A stretch of 64,000 bases of DNA from DASUNQ01 sp035536455 (GTDB lineage: Bacteria > Acidobacteriota > Thermoanaerobaculia > Multivoradales > UBA5704), in assembly GCA_035536455.1 (NCBI GenBank), contig DATLOC010000028.1, forward strand, positions 1 through 64,000, read 5' to 3'. Position 1 is the first letter of the stretch; the number at the start of each line of letters is the position of its first letter. Shown one piece after another: positions 1 through 7,844 of the stretch. A program made the position numbers and the translations under genes. Below the pieces are notes generated by a model. That model was not told the origin of the DNA. It did no database searches and was given only the letters and a program-made list of their open reading frames with translations.

Positions 1-2
1 CG

Positions 3-581
3 CCGGCGGCGCCGCACGGCGGTTGGCCGCGGGGCAGCCGCGCCGAGCCGGAGTCCGCCGAGCGCGAGGCCGAGGGGCTGATCGCGCTGCCCGACGCGCC
101 GCGGCGGACCTCGGAGCGCTACCCGCCGGCGACGGGGCCGGTGGCCGACGCCGCCGAGCGCGGCCTGCGCCACCTGCTGGAGGTCGCCGCGCTCGAGCTG
201 TCGTTCCACATCCAGCAGGGGGAGGGGCGGCTCGAGATCGAGCTGTCGGGAAACGACACCGAGCTCTGCTCGGGCGAGGAGGGGGAGCTGCTGCGCGCCA
301 TCGAGCACCTGCTGCCGCGCCTGGTCCGAGGGCTCGCCGGCGAGCCGATCCCCTGCCGTGTCGACTGCGACAACTTCCACGACATCCGCGAGGAGCGGCT
401 GCGCAGCATGGCGCAGCGCGAGGCGGAGGAGGTCCGGCGGAAGGGGCGGCCCCGGACGCTCGAGCCGATGAACCCGGCCGACCGCCGGATCGTCCACATC
501 ACGCTCGCCGACGACCCCGCCGTCGAGACCGAGAGCGATGGCGACGGGTACTTCAAGCGCGTCACCATCCGGCCGGTATAG
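3..581 (+). CDS. khpB: KhpB/Jag RNA-binding protein, 5' truncated by window edge
   Basis: This is the C-terminal part of a Jag/KhpB-type RNA-binding protein; the frame is open to the first base of the window, so the true start lies outside. A KH-like segment (IELSGNDTELCSGEEGELL) carries a GxxG loop in the acidic form GEEG. It is followed by an R3H domain with the typical LEPMNPADRRIVHITLADDP stretch, including the RxxxH signature. In other bacteria jag sits between yidC and mnmE/rsmG next to the replication origin. Its place directly before rsmG-parA-parB agrees with that and suggests rpmH-rnpA-yidC just upstream. A GTG at 141 is an internal possible start but would remove part of the conserved region. 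Confidence 0.88.
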   Translation, partial: PAAPHGGWPRGSRAEPESAEREAEGLIALPDAPRRTSERYPPATGPVADAAERGLRHLLEVAALELSFHIQQGEGRLEIELSGNDTELCSGEEGELLRAIEHLLPRLVRGLAGEPIPCRVDCDNFHDIREERLRSMAQREAEEVRRKGRPRTLEPMNPADRRIVHITLADDPAVETESDGDGYFKRVTIRPV

Positions 582-907
582 TTTTCGGACCGAACCGGAG
601 GATTTTCGGACCAAAAACCCCATCTCCGGACCGTGAATTCACCCGCCGGCCGCCGGAGGTTTATCTTTTCGGACCGCGGGATTATCTTTTCGGACCGCCA
701 GAACATCTTTTCGGACCGTAGTGCTGTCTCCGGCTGCTCATCCGACGTTTTGAGGCCCTCCGGCGGTATCTTTTCGGACCAAAGTTCCCCATTTCAGGAC
801 CGAACACACTCCAGCGACGCTCGGGGATCTCCTGGCGGCGGCCGTTTGGCACGGTTCTCGGACCAAAGGCCCCCATTATCGGACCGAATGGTACCAGTTT
901 CGGACCG
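582..907 (+). repeat. 21-bp-periodic direct-repeat array A
   Basis: Eleven recognisable copies of a short motif, best form ATCTTTTCGGACCG, all in the same orientation, fill the gap between khpB and rsmG. Using the base before GGACC as anchor, copies lie at 586, 607, 627, 670, 691, 712, 775, 796, 859, 880 and 901. Spacings are 21, 20, 43, 21, 21, 63, 21, 63, 21 and 21 bp, so nearly all sit on one 21-bp lattice with some units eroded. The core TTCGGACCGAA is a dyad. The bases between cores are not conserved. Twenty-one bp is two helical turns, so all cores face the same side of the DNA. No DnaA box of the TTATCCACA type is seen. Function unknown; regularly phased protein-binding sites are the likeliest reading. 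Confidence 0.9.
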
Positions 908-914
908 GAGATAA

Positions 915-930
915 GTTTTCACGTGAAACA
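915..930. promoter_or_regulatory. parS-like ParB binding site
   Basis: The 16-mer GTTTTCACGTGAAACA matches the widely conserved chromosomal parS palindrome TGTTTCACGTGAAACA at 14 of 16 positions, with the CACGTG centre and one complete half site. It lies about 660 bp before parA, and its right half overlaps the GTG start codon of rsmG. The adjacent parAB genes make a genuine centromere site likely. ParB binding or spreading here could also affect rsmG-parAB expression, which is inference. Confidence 0.75.
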
Positions 931-1579
931 AACAGCCCGCCAGACGGTCCCGGAGATCCCCCGCGGTCGGTTCGATGAAGCCTTGGCCGCGCTCGCTCCC
1001 GGGCCCCTTTGGCCGGAATCCCTCGCCGCAATGCACACACATTACGAGGAGCTGCGGCGCTGGAGCGGCCGGCTCAACCTGATCGGTCCGGGCACGGCGC
1101 AGGAGGTGCTGGAGCGCCACTTTGGGGAGTCGCTCGCCGCGCTGCCGCTCCTCCCGCCCGGCCCGACCTCCCTCGTCGACGTCGGCTCCGGCGCCGGCTT
1201 TCCGGGCCTCGTCCTGGCCGCCGCCTGTCCCGACCTCGCCGTCACGCTCGTCGAGGCGCGCGAGCGGAAGTGGGCGTTTCTCCAGTCGGCGGCGCGCCGC
1301 GCCGCGTTGCCCTGCCGCTGCCTCAATGCTACAGTCCGCCTCCCGCTGCCGGCGGGCCTTCCAGAGAGCATCGGCGTCGTCACCCTTCGGGCCTTGCGGC
1401 TCGAGCCGGAGGTGCTTGCCGCCCTCGCCGCGCGCTTCGGGCCGGAGGGGCGCGTCCTGCTCTGGGCCGGCGCCGAGGAGCCGCCGCTGCCGCCGGGGCT
1501 CGTGCCGGGCCGCGAGGTGCGGCTCCCGGGGAGCGCCCGGCGCCGCATCCTGGAGTTCCGGCCGGCCGCGGCCGCCTAG
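923..1579 (+). CDS. rsmG: 16S rRNA (guanine-N7) methyltransferase RsmG
   Basis: RsmG (GidB) methylates N7 of a guanine in the 530 loop of 16S rRNA using S-adenosylmethionine. The 218-aa product has the class I methyltransferase motif I as LVDVGSGAGFPGLVLA (about residues 88-103), followed by VTLVEARERKWAFL for the SAM ribose contact. The N-terminal RRWSGRLNLIG segment is typical, and the length is close to the usual ~205-240 aa. The GTG start at 923 lies 12 bases after GGAG and inside the parS-like palindrome; the next ATG (1031) would cut into conserved sequence. It leads the segregation operon, with 6 bp to parA. Confidence 0.93.
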   Translation: MKQTARQTVPEIPRGRFDEALAALAPGPLWPESLAAMHTHYEELRRWSGRLNLIGPGTAQEVLERHFGESLAALPLLPPGPTSLVDVGSGAGFPGLVLAAACPDLAVTLVEARERKWAFLQSAARRAALPCRCLNATVRLPLPAGLPESIGVVTLRALRLEPEVLAALAARFGPEGRVLLWAGAEEPPLPPGLVPGREVRLPGSARRRILEFRPAAAA

Positions 1580-1585
1580 CACGTT

Positions 1586-2344
1586 ATGACCCTCACGATC
1601 GCCATCGCCAACCAGAAGGGTGGGGTGGGGAAGACCACCACGGCGATCAACCTCGGCGCCGCGCTCGGGGCGCTGGAGCGGCGGGTGCTCCTCGTCGACT
1701 GCGACCCGCAGGGCAACGCCACCCGCGGCCTGGGCGGGGACGCGGCGCCGCCGCACCTCTACCACGTGCTCACCGGCGAGGCGCCGCTCGCCGCCGCCAT
1801 CCGCCCTTCCGGCTTCCCGCACCTCGACCTGGCCCCGGCGCAGCGCGACCTCGTCGGCGTCGAGGTCGAGTTCGTGGGGCAGAGCGGCTGGGAGGGGCGG
1901 CTGCGCGAGGTGCTGGTGCCGGTCGCTTCGAGCTACGACACCATCCTCCTCGACTGCCCGCCCTCGCTCGGGCATCTCACGGTCGCCGCCCTCGCCGCCG
2001 CCGACGGGGTGCTGGTGCCGCTCCAGTGCGAGTACTACGCGCTGGAGGGGATCACCGAGCTCCTGGCCACCGTCCGCCGCATCCAGGCGGGGCTCAACCC
2101 GCAGCTCACGATCGCCGGCATCCTGCTGACCATGTACGACGACCGCACCAACCTCTCGCGTGACGTGGCGGAGGAGATCCGCCGCCACTTCGCCGGCAAG
2201 GTGTTCGAGACGGTGGTGCCGCGCAACGTGCGCCTCGCCGAGGCGCCGAGCCACGGGCTGCCGATCATCCAGTACGACATCAAGTCGCGCGGCGCCGAGG
2301 CGTACCTGGCGCTGGCGCGCGAGTTCCTGCGGAGGGCCGCGTGA
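1586..2344 (+). CDS. parA: Chromosome partitioning ATPase ParA (Soj)
   Basis: ParA-type P-loop ATPase of 252 aa that binds DNA non-specifically as an ATP dimer and, with ParB-parS, segregates the origin region. The deviant Walker A motif NQKGGVGKTTTAINL is at residues 8-22, with the signature lysine in KGGVGKT. Walker A' (VLLVDCDPQGNATRGLG) and Walker B-like (TILLDCPPSLG) motifs follow in order. The small size with no N-terminal HTH marks the chromosomal Soj type. It is 6 bp after rsmG and overlaps parB by 4 bp, as expected for translational coupling. Confidence 0.96.
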   Translation: MTLTIAIANQKGGVGKTTTAINLGAALGALERRVLLVDCDPQGNATRGLGGDAAPPHLYHVLTGEAPLAAAIRPSGFPHLDLAPAQRDLVGVEVEFVGQSGWEGRLREVLVPVASSYDTILLDCPPSLGHLTVAALAAADGVLVPLQCEYYALEGITELLATVRRIQAGLNPQLTIAGILLTMYDDRTNLSRDVAEEIRRHFAGKVFETVVPRNVRLAEAPSHGLPIIQYDIKSRGAEAYLALAREFLRRAA

Positions 2345-3216
2345 GCGCGAGCGCTGGCCGGGGGCGCCGCCTGGGCCGCGGGCTCGACGCGCTGATCGCG
2401 CCGTCGGAGGCGCCGGCCTCGGTGACCGAGCTGCCGGTCGACCGCCTCCGCCCCAACCGCCTGCAGCCGCGCAGCGCCTTCGACGAGGCGGCGCTGGAGG
2501 AGCTGGCGGGCTCCATCCGCGCCCAGGGAGTCGTTCAGCCTCTCGTCGTAACTCCTTCTCCCGATGGAACTTACACGATCATCGCGGGGGAGCGCCGGTG
2601 GCGCGCGGCGCGCCGCGCCGGGCTCGAGACGGTGCCGGTCGTAGTCCGCCAGGTGGCCGGCGAGCGCGACCTCCTCGAGCTCGCCCTGGTCGAGAACCTC
2701 CAGCGCAGCGACTTGAACCCGATCGAAGAGGCGGAGGCCTTCCGGGCCCTGCAGGAGCAGTTCGGCCTGTCGCAGGAGGAGATCGCGGCGCGGGTGGCGA
2801 AGAGCCGCCCGGCGGTGGCGAACGCCCTGCGCCTCCTGAAGCTCCCGGACGAGGTGCAGCAGATGCTGCGCGACGGCCGCCTCACCGCCGGCCAGGCCCG
2901 GCCGCTCCTGGCCCTGCCCGACCGCGAAAAGCAGGTGGCGATGGCCGAGCGCGCGGTGCGCGAGGGGTTGTCGGCGCGCGAGCTGGAGCGCCTGGCGGGC
3001 GAAGCCGCGGGGGAGGGCGATGCCGCGCCCGCCGCGCGGCGCGCCACCAAGCCGCCCGAAGCCAACGCCGCGGCCGCGGCGGAGAAGCTGACCCGCCGCC
3101 TCCAAACGAAAGTCGAGATTCACCGCCGCGGGAAGGGCGGGACGCTCCGCATCCACTTCCACTCGGAGGAGGAGCTGATCCGCCTGTACGAAGCTCTCAT
3201 GGGAGACATGCGATGA
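2341..3216 (+). CDS. parB: Chromosome partitioning protein ParB (Spo0J), CTP-dependent clamp
   Basis: ParB of 291 aa. The N-terminal ParB/sulfiredoxin domain starts near residue 25 (VTELPVDRLRPNRLQPR). Box II appears as TIIAGERRWRAARRAGL, containing the GERRxRA CTP-binding motif. The ENLQRSDLNPIEEAEAF box follows, then the helix-turn-helix KDBA-type domain (QEEIAARVAKSRPAVANALRL). A variable linker leads to the C-terminal dimerisation segment (KVEIHRRGKGGTLRIHFHSEEEL). The GTG start at 2341 overlaps the parA stop by 4 bp, and the stop overlaps the bactofilin ATG by 4 bp. Its probable target is the parS-like site at 915-930. Confidence 0.96.
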   Translation: MSASAGRGRRLGRGLDALIAPSEAPASVTELPVDRLRPNRLQPRSAFDEAALEELAGSIRAQGVVQPLVVTPSPDGTYTIIAGERRWRAARRAGLETVPVVVRQVAGERDLLELALVENLQRSDLNPIEEAEAFRALQEQFGLSQEEIAARVAKSRPAVANALRLLKLPDEVQQMLRDGRLTAGQARPLLALPDREKQVAMAERAVREGLSARELERLAGEAAGEGDAAPAARRATKPPEANAAAAAEKLTRRLQTKVEIHRRGKGGTLRIHFHSEEELIRLYEALMGDMR

Positions 3217-3614
3217 AATTCAAACAGGAGGCAAAGAGGAGCGCGCTGAACGGCTTCCTCGACAGCGGCAGCTCGACGCAGGGGGAGCTGCGCTTCGAGA
3301 CCTCGTTCCGGGTGGACGGCCTCTTCCAGGGCAAGGTCGCCTCGGACGGGGACCTGGTCGTCGGCGAGAGCGGCGAGGTGGAAGGCGACCTCAAGGTCGG
3401 CGCTCTCTACGTGACCGGCATCGTGCGCGGCACCGTGCAGGCGTCGCGGCGGGTGCAGATCGCGCCGGGCGGCAAGCTCTTCGCTGAGCTGGAGACGCCG
3501 ACGCTGGTCATCGAGGACGGCGCGCTCTTCGAGGGGCGCTGCGCGATGCAGCGCGAAGCGGCGCCGGTGCCGAAGCTCGTGCCCGTCGGGCGGGAGCGGC
3601 AGGAAGCGGTCTAG
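3213..3614 (+). CDS. Bactofilin (DUF583) cytoskeletal protein
   Basis: A 133-aa bactofilin, a nucleotide-independent filament-forming cytoskeletal protein with a right-handed beta-helix. The polymer core is visible as short repeats rich in G-x-V/L turns (VDGLFQGKVASDGDLVVGE, GEVEGDLKVGALYVTG). A short disordered N-terminus precedes it, and a basic/Pro tail follows. In several bacteria bactofilins work with ParAB to position the origin or shape the cell, and the 4-bp overlap with parB fits such a link. Its stop codon overlaps the opposite-strand stop of the next gene by two bases. Confidence 0.92.
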   Translation: MKFKQEAKRSALNGFLDSGSSTQGELRFETSFRVDGLFQGKVASDGDLVVGESGEVEGDLKVGALYVTGIVRGTVQASRRVQIAPGGKLFAELETPTLVIEDGALFEGRCAMQREAAPVPKLVPVGRERQEAV

Positions 3615-5215
3615 CGCTGCGGCCGCGGCCGCTCGATCAACCCTTCGTAGGAGGGGAGGAAGGTCAGCGGCTGGGCGGCCAGGAAGGCCGGGTCGAAGGC
3701 CTCGGTCAGGACCCGCCCGTCGAGGTCGCGCGCCACCGGCAGGCGGAGGGCGTAGAGCAGCGTCGGCGCCAGGTCCACCAGCCGCGCCTCCGTCAGCAGC
3801 GACCGCCGCCGCACCCCGTCGCCGTAGAGCATCAGCACCCCGTCGGGCGCGCCGTCGAGCCGCCCTCCCACCCCTTCGCCCCCGGTCAACTCCGCCCACA
3901 GGCGCGCCTCCCTGCTGGGCGCTTCGACGCCGTGCGCCGAGACGACGGCCAGCAGGCGCGGTCCGCGCCCGCTCTCCCAGAGCCGCGCGAGCCACGCGTC
4001 GAGCCCTTCGTAATAGCCCGCCAGCCGCACCGCCGCCCGCGCCTCGGCCGCGCCGCGCGCGCCGTCGGTCGCCGCGGCCCAGCCGCCGAAGGCGCGGCGC
4101 GAGACCTCGGCGAGCCCCGGCAGGACGACGAAGCAGGCCTCGACCTCGGGCCGCCGCGCCACGAGCGCCTCCGCCACGGCCAACCGCCGCGCGTCGCCGG
4201 CGAGCCCCGCGGCGGGCCCCGGCAGCTCGCCCTCGCCAACGACGAAGGCCGGCAGCCCCGGCGCGGCGCTCGCCGCCGGCCAGCCTACGACCGCGCTCGC
4301 CGCCCCCAGCCGCGGCAGCACCTCCCAGAGGGTCGCCGCCTCCCGCCCCGCGCCGGGCGGTTCGCCGCGCGCCGCCCGCACCCCCCAGCGCTCGAACCCG
4401 ATCCCCACCGGCAGGAGGCGCAGCTCGGGGTCCGGCCCGAGGAACCGCGCGCGGTAGCGCACGCCGCCGAGGACGCCGTGCCGCGCCGGGTGCGTGCCGG
4501 TGGCGAGCGTTGTCCACAGCGCCGCCGGCCGGCGCGGGGTGAAGGAGGCGAGCCGCCCATACGCCCCCTCCTCCAGGAGGCGCGCGAGGAAGGGCACGCG
4601 CCCCTGAGCGGCGAGCGGCAGGATGGCGTCGAGCGTCGCCGCGTCGAGGCCGATCACCCAAAGGCGCGGCCGCTCACCGCGCTCGACGACGGGCGCCCGC
4701 CGCGGCGATTCGGGGGGCGGCCGGAAGGACTCCCGCCGCTCGATCAGCACGTAGACCGAGAGCACCGCGAGGAGCCCCAGGAACCAGCGGCTACGCCGGC
4801 CGTAGCGCCGTCCCCGGACGGTGTGGAGAAGGGCGGTATAGAAGCCGGCTAGGGCGGCGGCGGCGAGCCAGAGCGCGGCTTTCAAGAGGCGGCGGTTCAC
4901 CCCCGCCGGCAGGTAGTAGGCGTAGTAGGAGGCGTGCGCGGCGTCGAGGAGCGCGGCGGCGGCGAGCGCGGCGGTCAGCGTCCAGGGGAGCAGCCGGCGC
5001 GCGCGGCCCGGCCGCCCCCAAGTCCACGGCAGCTGCGCCGCCAGCCCGGCGAGACCCAGCAGGAGCCCGTACTGGAGGACGGCGCGGGCGAACGGCTCGC
5101 CGCGGAAGGGGAGGGCGGGGTTGAGGAAGAACAGCAGCCCCGCGACCTGCGCGCCCGCGAGAACGCCGGGCAGGAGGCCGGCCCCGAAAACGGTGAGCCA
5201 ACCGTCCTTGCGCAT
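3611..5215 (-). CDS. Membrane-anchored alkaline-phosphatase-superfamily hydrolase
   Basis: A 534-aa protein with about five hydrophobic N-terminal segments (residues 1-165) followed by an extracytoplasmic hydrolase domain of the type I phosphodiesterase/nucleotide pyrophosphatase kind. The metal-site and nucleophile region reads WVIGLDAATLD and then ALWTTLATGTHPARHGVLGG, the usual D...T pattern with the HG turn. A second metal-binding region is around VVSAHGVEAPS. The substrate is not evident; relatives act on phosphodiesters, phosphonates or lipid headgroups. It converges with the bactofilin gene and shares stop bases with it. It reads away from the neighbouring lepB block, with 33 bp to the next upstream gene on its own strand. 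Confidence 0.72.
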   Translation of the reverse strand: MRKDGWLTVFGAGLLPGVLAGAQVAGLLFFLNPALPFRGEPFARAVLQYGLLLGLAGLAAQLPWTWGRPGRARRLLPWTLTAALAAAALLDAAHASYYAYYLPAGVNRRLLKAALWLAAAALAGFYTALLHTVRGRRYGRRSRWFLGLLAVLSVYVLIERRESFRPPPESPRRAPVVERGERPRLWVIGLDAATLDAILPLAAQGRVPFLARLLEEGAYGRLASFTPRRPAALWTTLATGTHPARHGVLGGVRYRARFLGPDPELRLLPVGIGFERWGVRAARGEPPGAGREAATLWEVLPRLGAASAVVGWPAASAAPGLPAFVVGEGELPGPAAGLAGDARRLAVAEALVARRPEVEACFVVLPGLAEVSRRAFGGWAAATDGARGAAEARAAVRLAGYYEGLDAWLARLWESGRGPRLLAVVSAHGVEAPSREARLWAELTGGEGVGGRLDGAPDGVLMLYGDGVRRRSLLTEARLVDLAPTLLYALRLPVARDLDGRVLTEAFDPAFLAAQPLTFLPSYEGLIERPRPQR

Positions 5216-5248
5216 CGGACTAAGAGGCCAGAGGCAAGCCGCGCGGTA

Positions 5249-5614
5249 CTAGAAGATGAAGATAGGCCGATCCACCACGTGATTGAACGTCCACTCGTAG
5301 GTGTAGCCCGGGTACTCGAGCGGCACCGCGTAGTGGGCCTCCAGCTTGATCCGGTCGCCGATCCGCTGCACCTGCACGCCTTCCTTGGTCAGCGGCAGCT
5401 CGAGCTCGCGGGCCCGCGCGAGGATGCGCAGCTCGAGGTCGTCCGGCGGCGCCTGGGGCGAGAACTTCGACAGCTCGACCATGTAGTCGTAGAGCTGCGA
5501 GGTGCGGATCTTGACCGGGATCGCCTTCCAGCCGATCGCCACCACCAGCACCAGCACCAGCAGCCAGACGATGCACCCGACATTGCCGTCGCCGCGTTCG
5601 GACCTGCGCCGCAT
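5249..5614 (-). CDS. Small membrane protein, DUF4845-like
   Basis: A 121-aa protein with one N-terminal transmembrane helix (VGCIVWLLVLVLVVAIGWK, about residues 12-30) and a ~90-aa extracytoplasmic domain containing EAHYAVPLEYPGYTYEW. Small proteins with this topology (DUF4845 type) are often encoded beside signal peptidase I genes, and here lepB is 34 bp upstream on the same strand. The function is unknown. The family assignment rests on general pattern and context only. Confidence 0.55.
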   Translation of the reverse strand: MRRRSERGDGNVGCIVWLLVLVLVVAIGWKAIPVKIRTSQLYDYMVELSKFSPQAPPDDLELRILARARELELPLTKEGVQVQRIGDRIKLEAHYAVPLEYPGYTYEWTFNHVVDRPIFIF

Positions 5615-5648
5615 CGTCGCTCTCCTCCAGGCGGTGGGGGCGTCGAGT

Positions 5649-6347
5649 CTAGCGCACGATCTCGAACGTCCGCTCCCAGCGGGTGGCGCCGACGAAGCGG
5701 CGGACGACGCGCCCGAGCTGGCGCAGCTTGCCGCGCAGGCCCGGCCAATCGGCGCTCTCGCCCCCCTCGGCGGTCGACCAATAGATCATGAAGGCCCGCC
5801 CCTTGACGTGGCTCTCCGGCACCGGTCCCCAGACCCGCGAGTCGCGCGAGTTGTCGCGGTTGTCTCCCAGACAGAAGTAGTGCGCCGGCGGCACGACGTA
5901 GGGGCCGAAGCTGTCGCGGTCGCTCCAGCCCGTGACCACCGAGCCGCGCGCGAAGGTGCGGCGATCGGCATGGTAGGTGTAGCTCGCATCGGCCACCGCC
6001 TTGCCGTTCAAGTAGAACTGCTTGTCGACGATCTCCACCGTGTCGCCCGGCAGCCCCACACAGCGCTTGATGAAGTCGCGCGCCGGGTCCTCGGGGTACT
6101 TGAAGACCACCACGTCGCCCCGCCGGATGGGGCGCGTCGGCAGCAGCGCCCGCTCGAACGGCGTCGCCGTCCGGCCGTAGACGAACTTGTTGACCAGGAT
6201 GTGGTCGCCGACGAGGAGGTTCTCCTCCATCGAGCCGGTGGGGATCTTGAACGCCTGCAGGACGTAGGTGCGGGCGAAGAGCGCGAAGATCACCGCGATG
6301 AGCAGGACCTCCAGGGACTCCTCGAGGAAGGACTTCTCCGTGGCCAT
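5649..6347 (-). CDS. lepB: Signal peptidase I (copy 1)
   Basis: A 232-aa type I signal peptidase that cleaves Sec/Tat signal peptides on the outer face of the inner membrane. After one N-terminal transmembrane helix the boxes come in order: box B GSMEENLLVGDHILVNK with the catalytic Ser, box C RRGDVVVFKYP, box D with the general-base Lys (FIKRCVGLPGDTVEI), and box E CLGDNRDNSRDSRVWG. A second lepB lies 28 bp upstream on the same strand, so the two are probably one transcription unit. Two copies allow substrate specialisation, which is inference. Confidence 0.95.
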   Translation of the reverse strand: MATEKSFLEESLEVLLIAVIFALFARTYVLQAFKIPTGSMEENLLVGDHILVNKFVYGRTATPFERALLPTRPIRRGDVVVFKYPEDPARDFIKRCVGLPGDTVEIVDKQFYLNGKAVADASYTYHADRRTFARGSVVTGWSDRDSFGPYVVPPAHYFCLGDNRDNSRDSRVWGPVPESHVKGRAFMIYWSTAEGGESADWPGLRGKLRQLGRVVRRFVGATRWERTFEIVR

Positions 6348-6375
6348 GCGCTGCGGCGGGGTGCGGCGGCGCGGG

Positions 6376-7077
6376 CTACCGCACCAGGTGGAAGGTGCGG
6401 TCCCAGCGCGTCTTGGTGAAGAAGCCGCCGGCGGTCCTGCCGAGGCGCCCGGCCTCCTCCTTCAAGCTGCTGAAGCGGCCGTCGGAGGTGCCGCCGCCGT
6501 AGGACCAGTAGACGAGCTGCGCCCGCCCCTTGACCAGGTGCGCCGGCAGCGGCCCCCAGAAGCGCGAGTCGAGCGAGTGGTCGCGGTTGTCGCCGGTGCA
6601 GAAGTAGTGGTCCGCCGGCACCTGGTAGGGGCCGAACTGGTCGCGCACCCGCCCTTGCAGGTCGGCGAACGGCTGATCCTGATAGAGCCGGTAGTCGCGG
6701 TGCTGGGTGTAGCCGTCGTCCTCCACCCGCTTGCCGTTGATGTGGAGCTCCTTGTCGACGTAGTCGATCGCGTCGCCGGGGAGCCCCACGCAGCGCTTGA
6801 CCACGTCCACCGTCGGGTCCTGCGGCGAGCGGAAGATGACGATGTCGCCGCGCCGGATCGACCGCGCCGGCAGCAGCTTCTTCTCGAGCCCCGTTCGCGC
6901 CGGTCCGTAGATGTAGCGGTTCACGAACAGGTGGTCGCCGATGAGCAGCGTGTCCTCCATCGAGCTCGAGGGGATGTAGAACGTCTGCACCACGAAGACG
7001 TTGGTGAAGCGGAGGAAGATCGCCGCGATGATCAGCGCCTCCAGCCACTCTCGCGGGAACGAACGCTCGTGCGCCAT
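6376..7077 (-). CDS. lepB: Signal peptidase I (copy 2)
   Basis: Second type I signal peptidase, 233 aa, clearly paralogous to the neighbour but well diverged. It has the Ser box as PSSSMEDTLLIGDHLFVNR, box C as RRGDIVIFRSP, the Lys box VKRCVGLPGDAID and box E as CTGDNRDHSLDSRFWG. The single N-terminal membrane helix starts after a short charged stretch (MAHERSFPREWLEALIIAAI). It is the first gene of the lepB-lepB-small membrane protein cluster, so its promoter should lie in the 7078-7425 gap. Confidence 0.95.
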   Translation of the reverse strand: MAHERSFPREWLEALIIAAIFLRFTNVFVVQTFYIPSSSMEDTLLIGDHLFVNRYIYGPARTGLEKKLLPARSIRRGDIVIFRSPQDPTVDVVKRCVGLPGDAIDYVDKELHINGKRVEDDGYTQHRDYRLYQDQPFADLQGRVRDQFGPYQVPADHYFCTGDNRDHSLDSRFWGPLPAHLVKGRAQLVYWSYGGGTSDGRFSSLKEEAGRLGRTAGGFFTKTRWDRTFHLVR

Positions 7078-7425
7078 AGGCGCGTAAATCTACCCCAGCC
7101 GCGGTAAGACGCCGCGCTCCGGTCCAAATCTTCGTCGCCTCGCCGGCCGCCCGTCCGGCGCGTCCCTCGTCCAGATCTTCGTCGCCCGCTTCGCCGCGCT
7201 GCCGCGGCCATGAGCGTCGTAAGCGCCTTCCGAATCAGTGACTTGGCTCCTGCCGCCGCACTTGGCAGCGGGCTTGATCTCGCCGCGCCGCCACAACGAC
7301 CGGAGAGGAGGTGGGAGACCCCGGACGGACGCGACGACGCAGCGCCAGCAGACAGGAGAGACGCAGCACAACGAAATCGAACCGTTGCACACGCAACCGA
7401 CGCCTACGAACGAAAGGACGACCCC
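7078..7425. other. Intergenic region between divergent lepB and comEA-type gene
   Basis: About 350 bp without a convincing gene. It holds an imperfect 17-bp direct repeat, TCCAAATCTTCGTCGCC at 7123-7139 and TCCAGATCTTCGTCGCC at 7170-7186 (one mismatch), 47 bp apart in the likely lepB promoter side. A weak sigma-54-like pattern (TTGGCA at 7262-7267, then TTGA with 12-bp GG-to-GA spacing) lies on the other side. A ribosome-binding stretch GAAAGGA precedes the ATG at 7426. Confidence 0.4.
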
Positions 7426-7776
7426 ATGAAGAACGCTTCGCGATGGGCCGCGGCCCTCACCCTCTTCGCCATCCTCCTCGCCGCCGTCCCGGCGCACGCC
7501 GCCGAGCCGGCCAAGCGCGGCGTGGTCAACGTCAACACCGCCGAGGCGGCGCAGCTCGCGCTGCTGCCGCGGATCGGCCCCTCGGTGGCCGGGCGGATCA
7601 TCGAGTTCCGCAAGAAGAACGGCCCCTTCAAGTCCACCGAGGACCTGATGCTCGTGCGCGGCATCGGCGAGCGCACCTTCGCCCTCCTCAAGCCCTACGT
7701 GACGACCTCCGGGCAGACGACGCTCGCCGAGAAGGTGAGCGTCCCGCGCGCGGCCGCCAAGCAGGGCTCCCGCTAG
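7426..7776 (+). CDS. Secreted ComEA-type helix-hairpin-helix DNA-binding protein
   Basis: A 116-aa exported protein. A signal peptide (MKNASRWAAALTLFAILLAA, cleavage near AHA-AEP) precedes a tandem helix-hairpin-helix domain of the ComEA kind. VNVNTAEAAQLALLPRIGPS and GRIIEFRKKNGPFKS are diagnostic, and LMLVRGIGERTFALLKPYV gives the second hairpin. Such proteins bind double-stranded DNA in the periplasm during natural transformation. ATG 7426 was chosen because it gives a clean signal peptide after a GAAAGGA site. A pseudopilin gene follows 68 bp later, consistent with a DNA-uptake or pilus role. Confidence 0.86.
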   Translation: MKNASRWAAALTLFAILLAAVPAHAAEPAKRGVVNVNTAEAAQLALLPRIGPSVAGRIIEFRKKNGPFKSTEDLMLVRGIGERTFALLKPYVTTSGQTTLAEKVSVPRAAAKQGSR

Positions 7777-7844
7777 AGCAGGCCCACCCCCTCGCGGGGC
7801 GGCGCTCGCCGCCGCCCCGCCCTTCCTCCTCCTGGAGATCCGCC

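Noticed and set aside
633..914. Open frame through array A giving repeated IFSDR heptapeptides
   Set aside because: A 21-bp repeat automatically yields a heptapeptide repeat in every frame that lacks stops, and the opposite strand is open as well. There is no ribosome site or conserved start.
582..922. Array A as classical oriC
   Set aside because: No TTATCCACA-like DnaA boxes and no AT-rich unwinding region were found, so only an origin-proximal location is suggested.
7262..7278. Sigma-54 promoter before the ComEA-type gene
   Set aside because: TTGGCA and TTGA have the right spacing, but the invariant C of the -12 element is A and no sigma-54 activator is nearby; too weak for a separate call.
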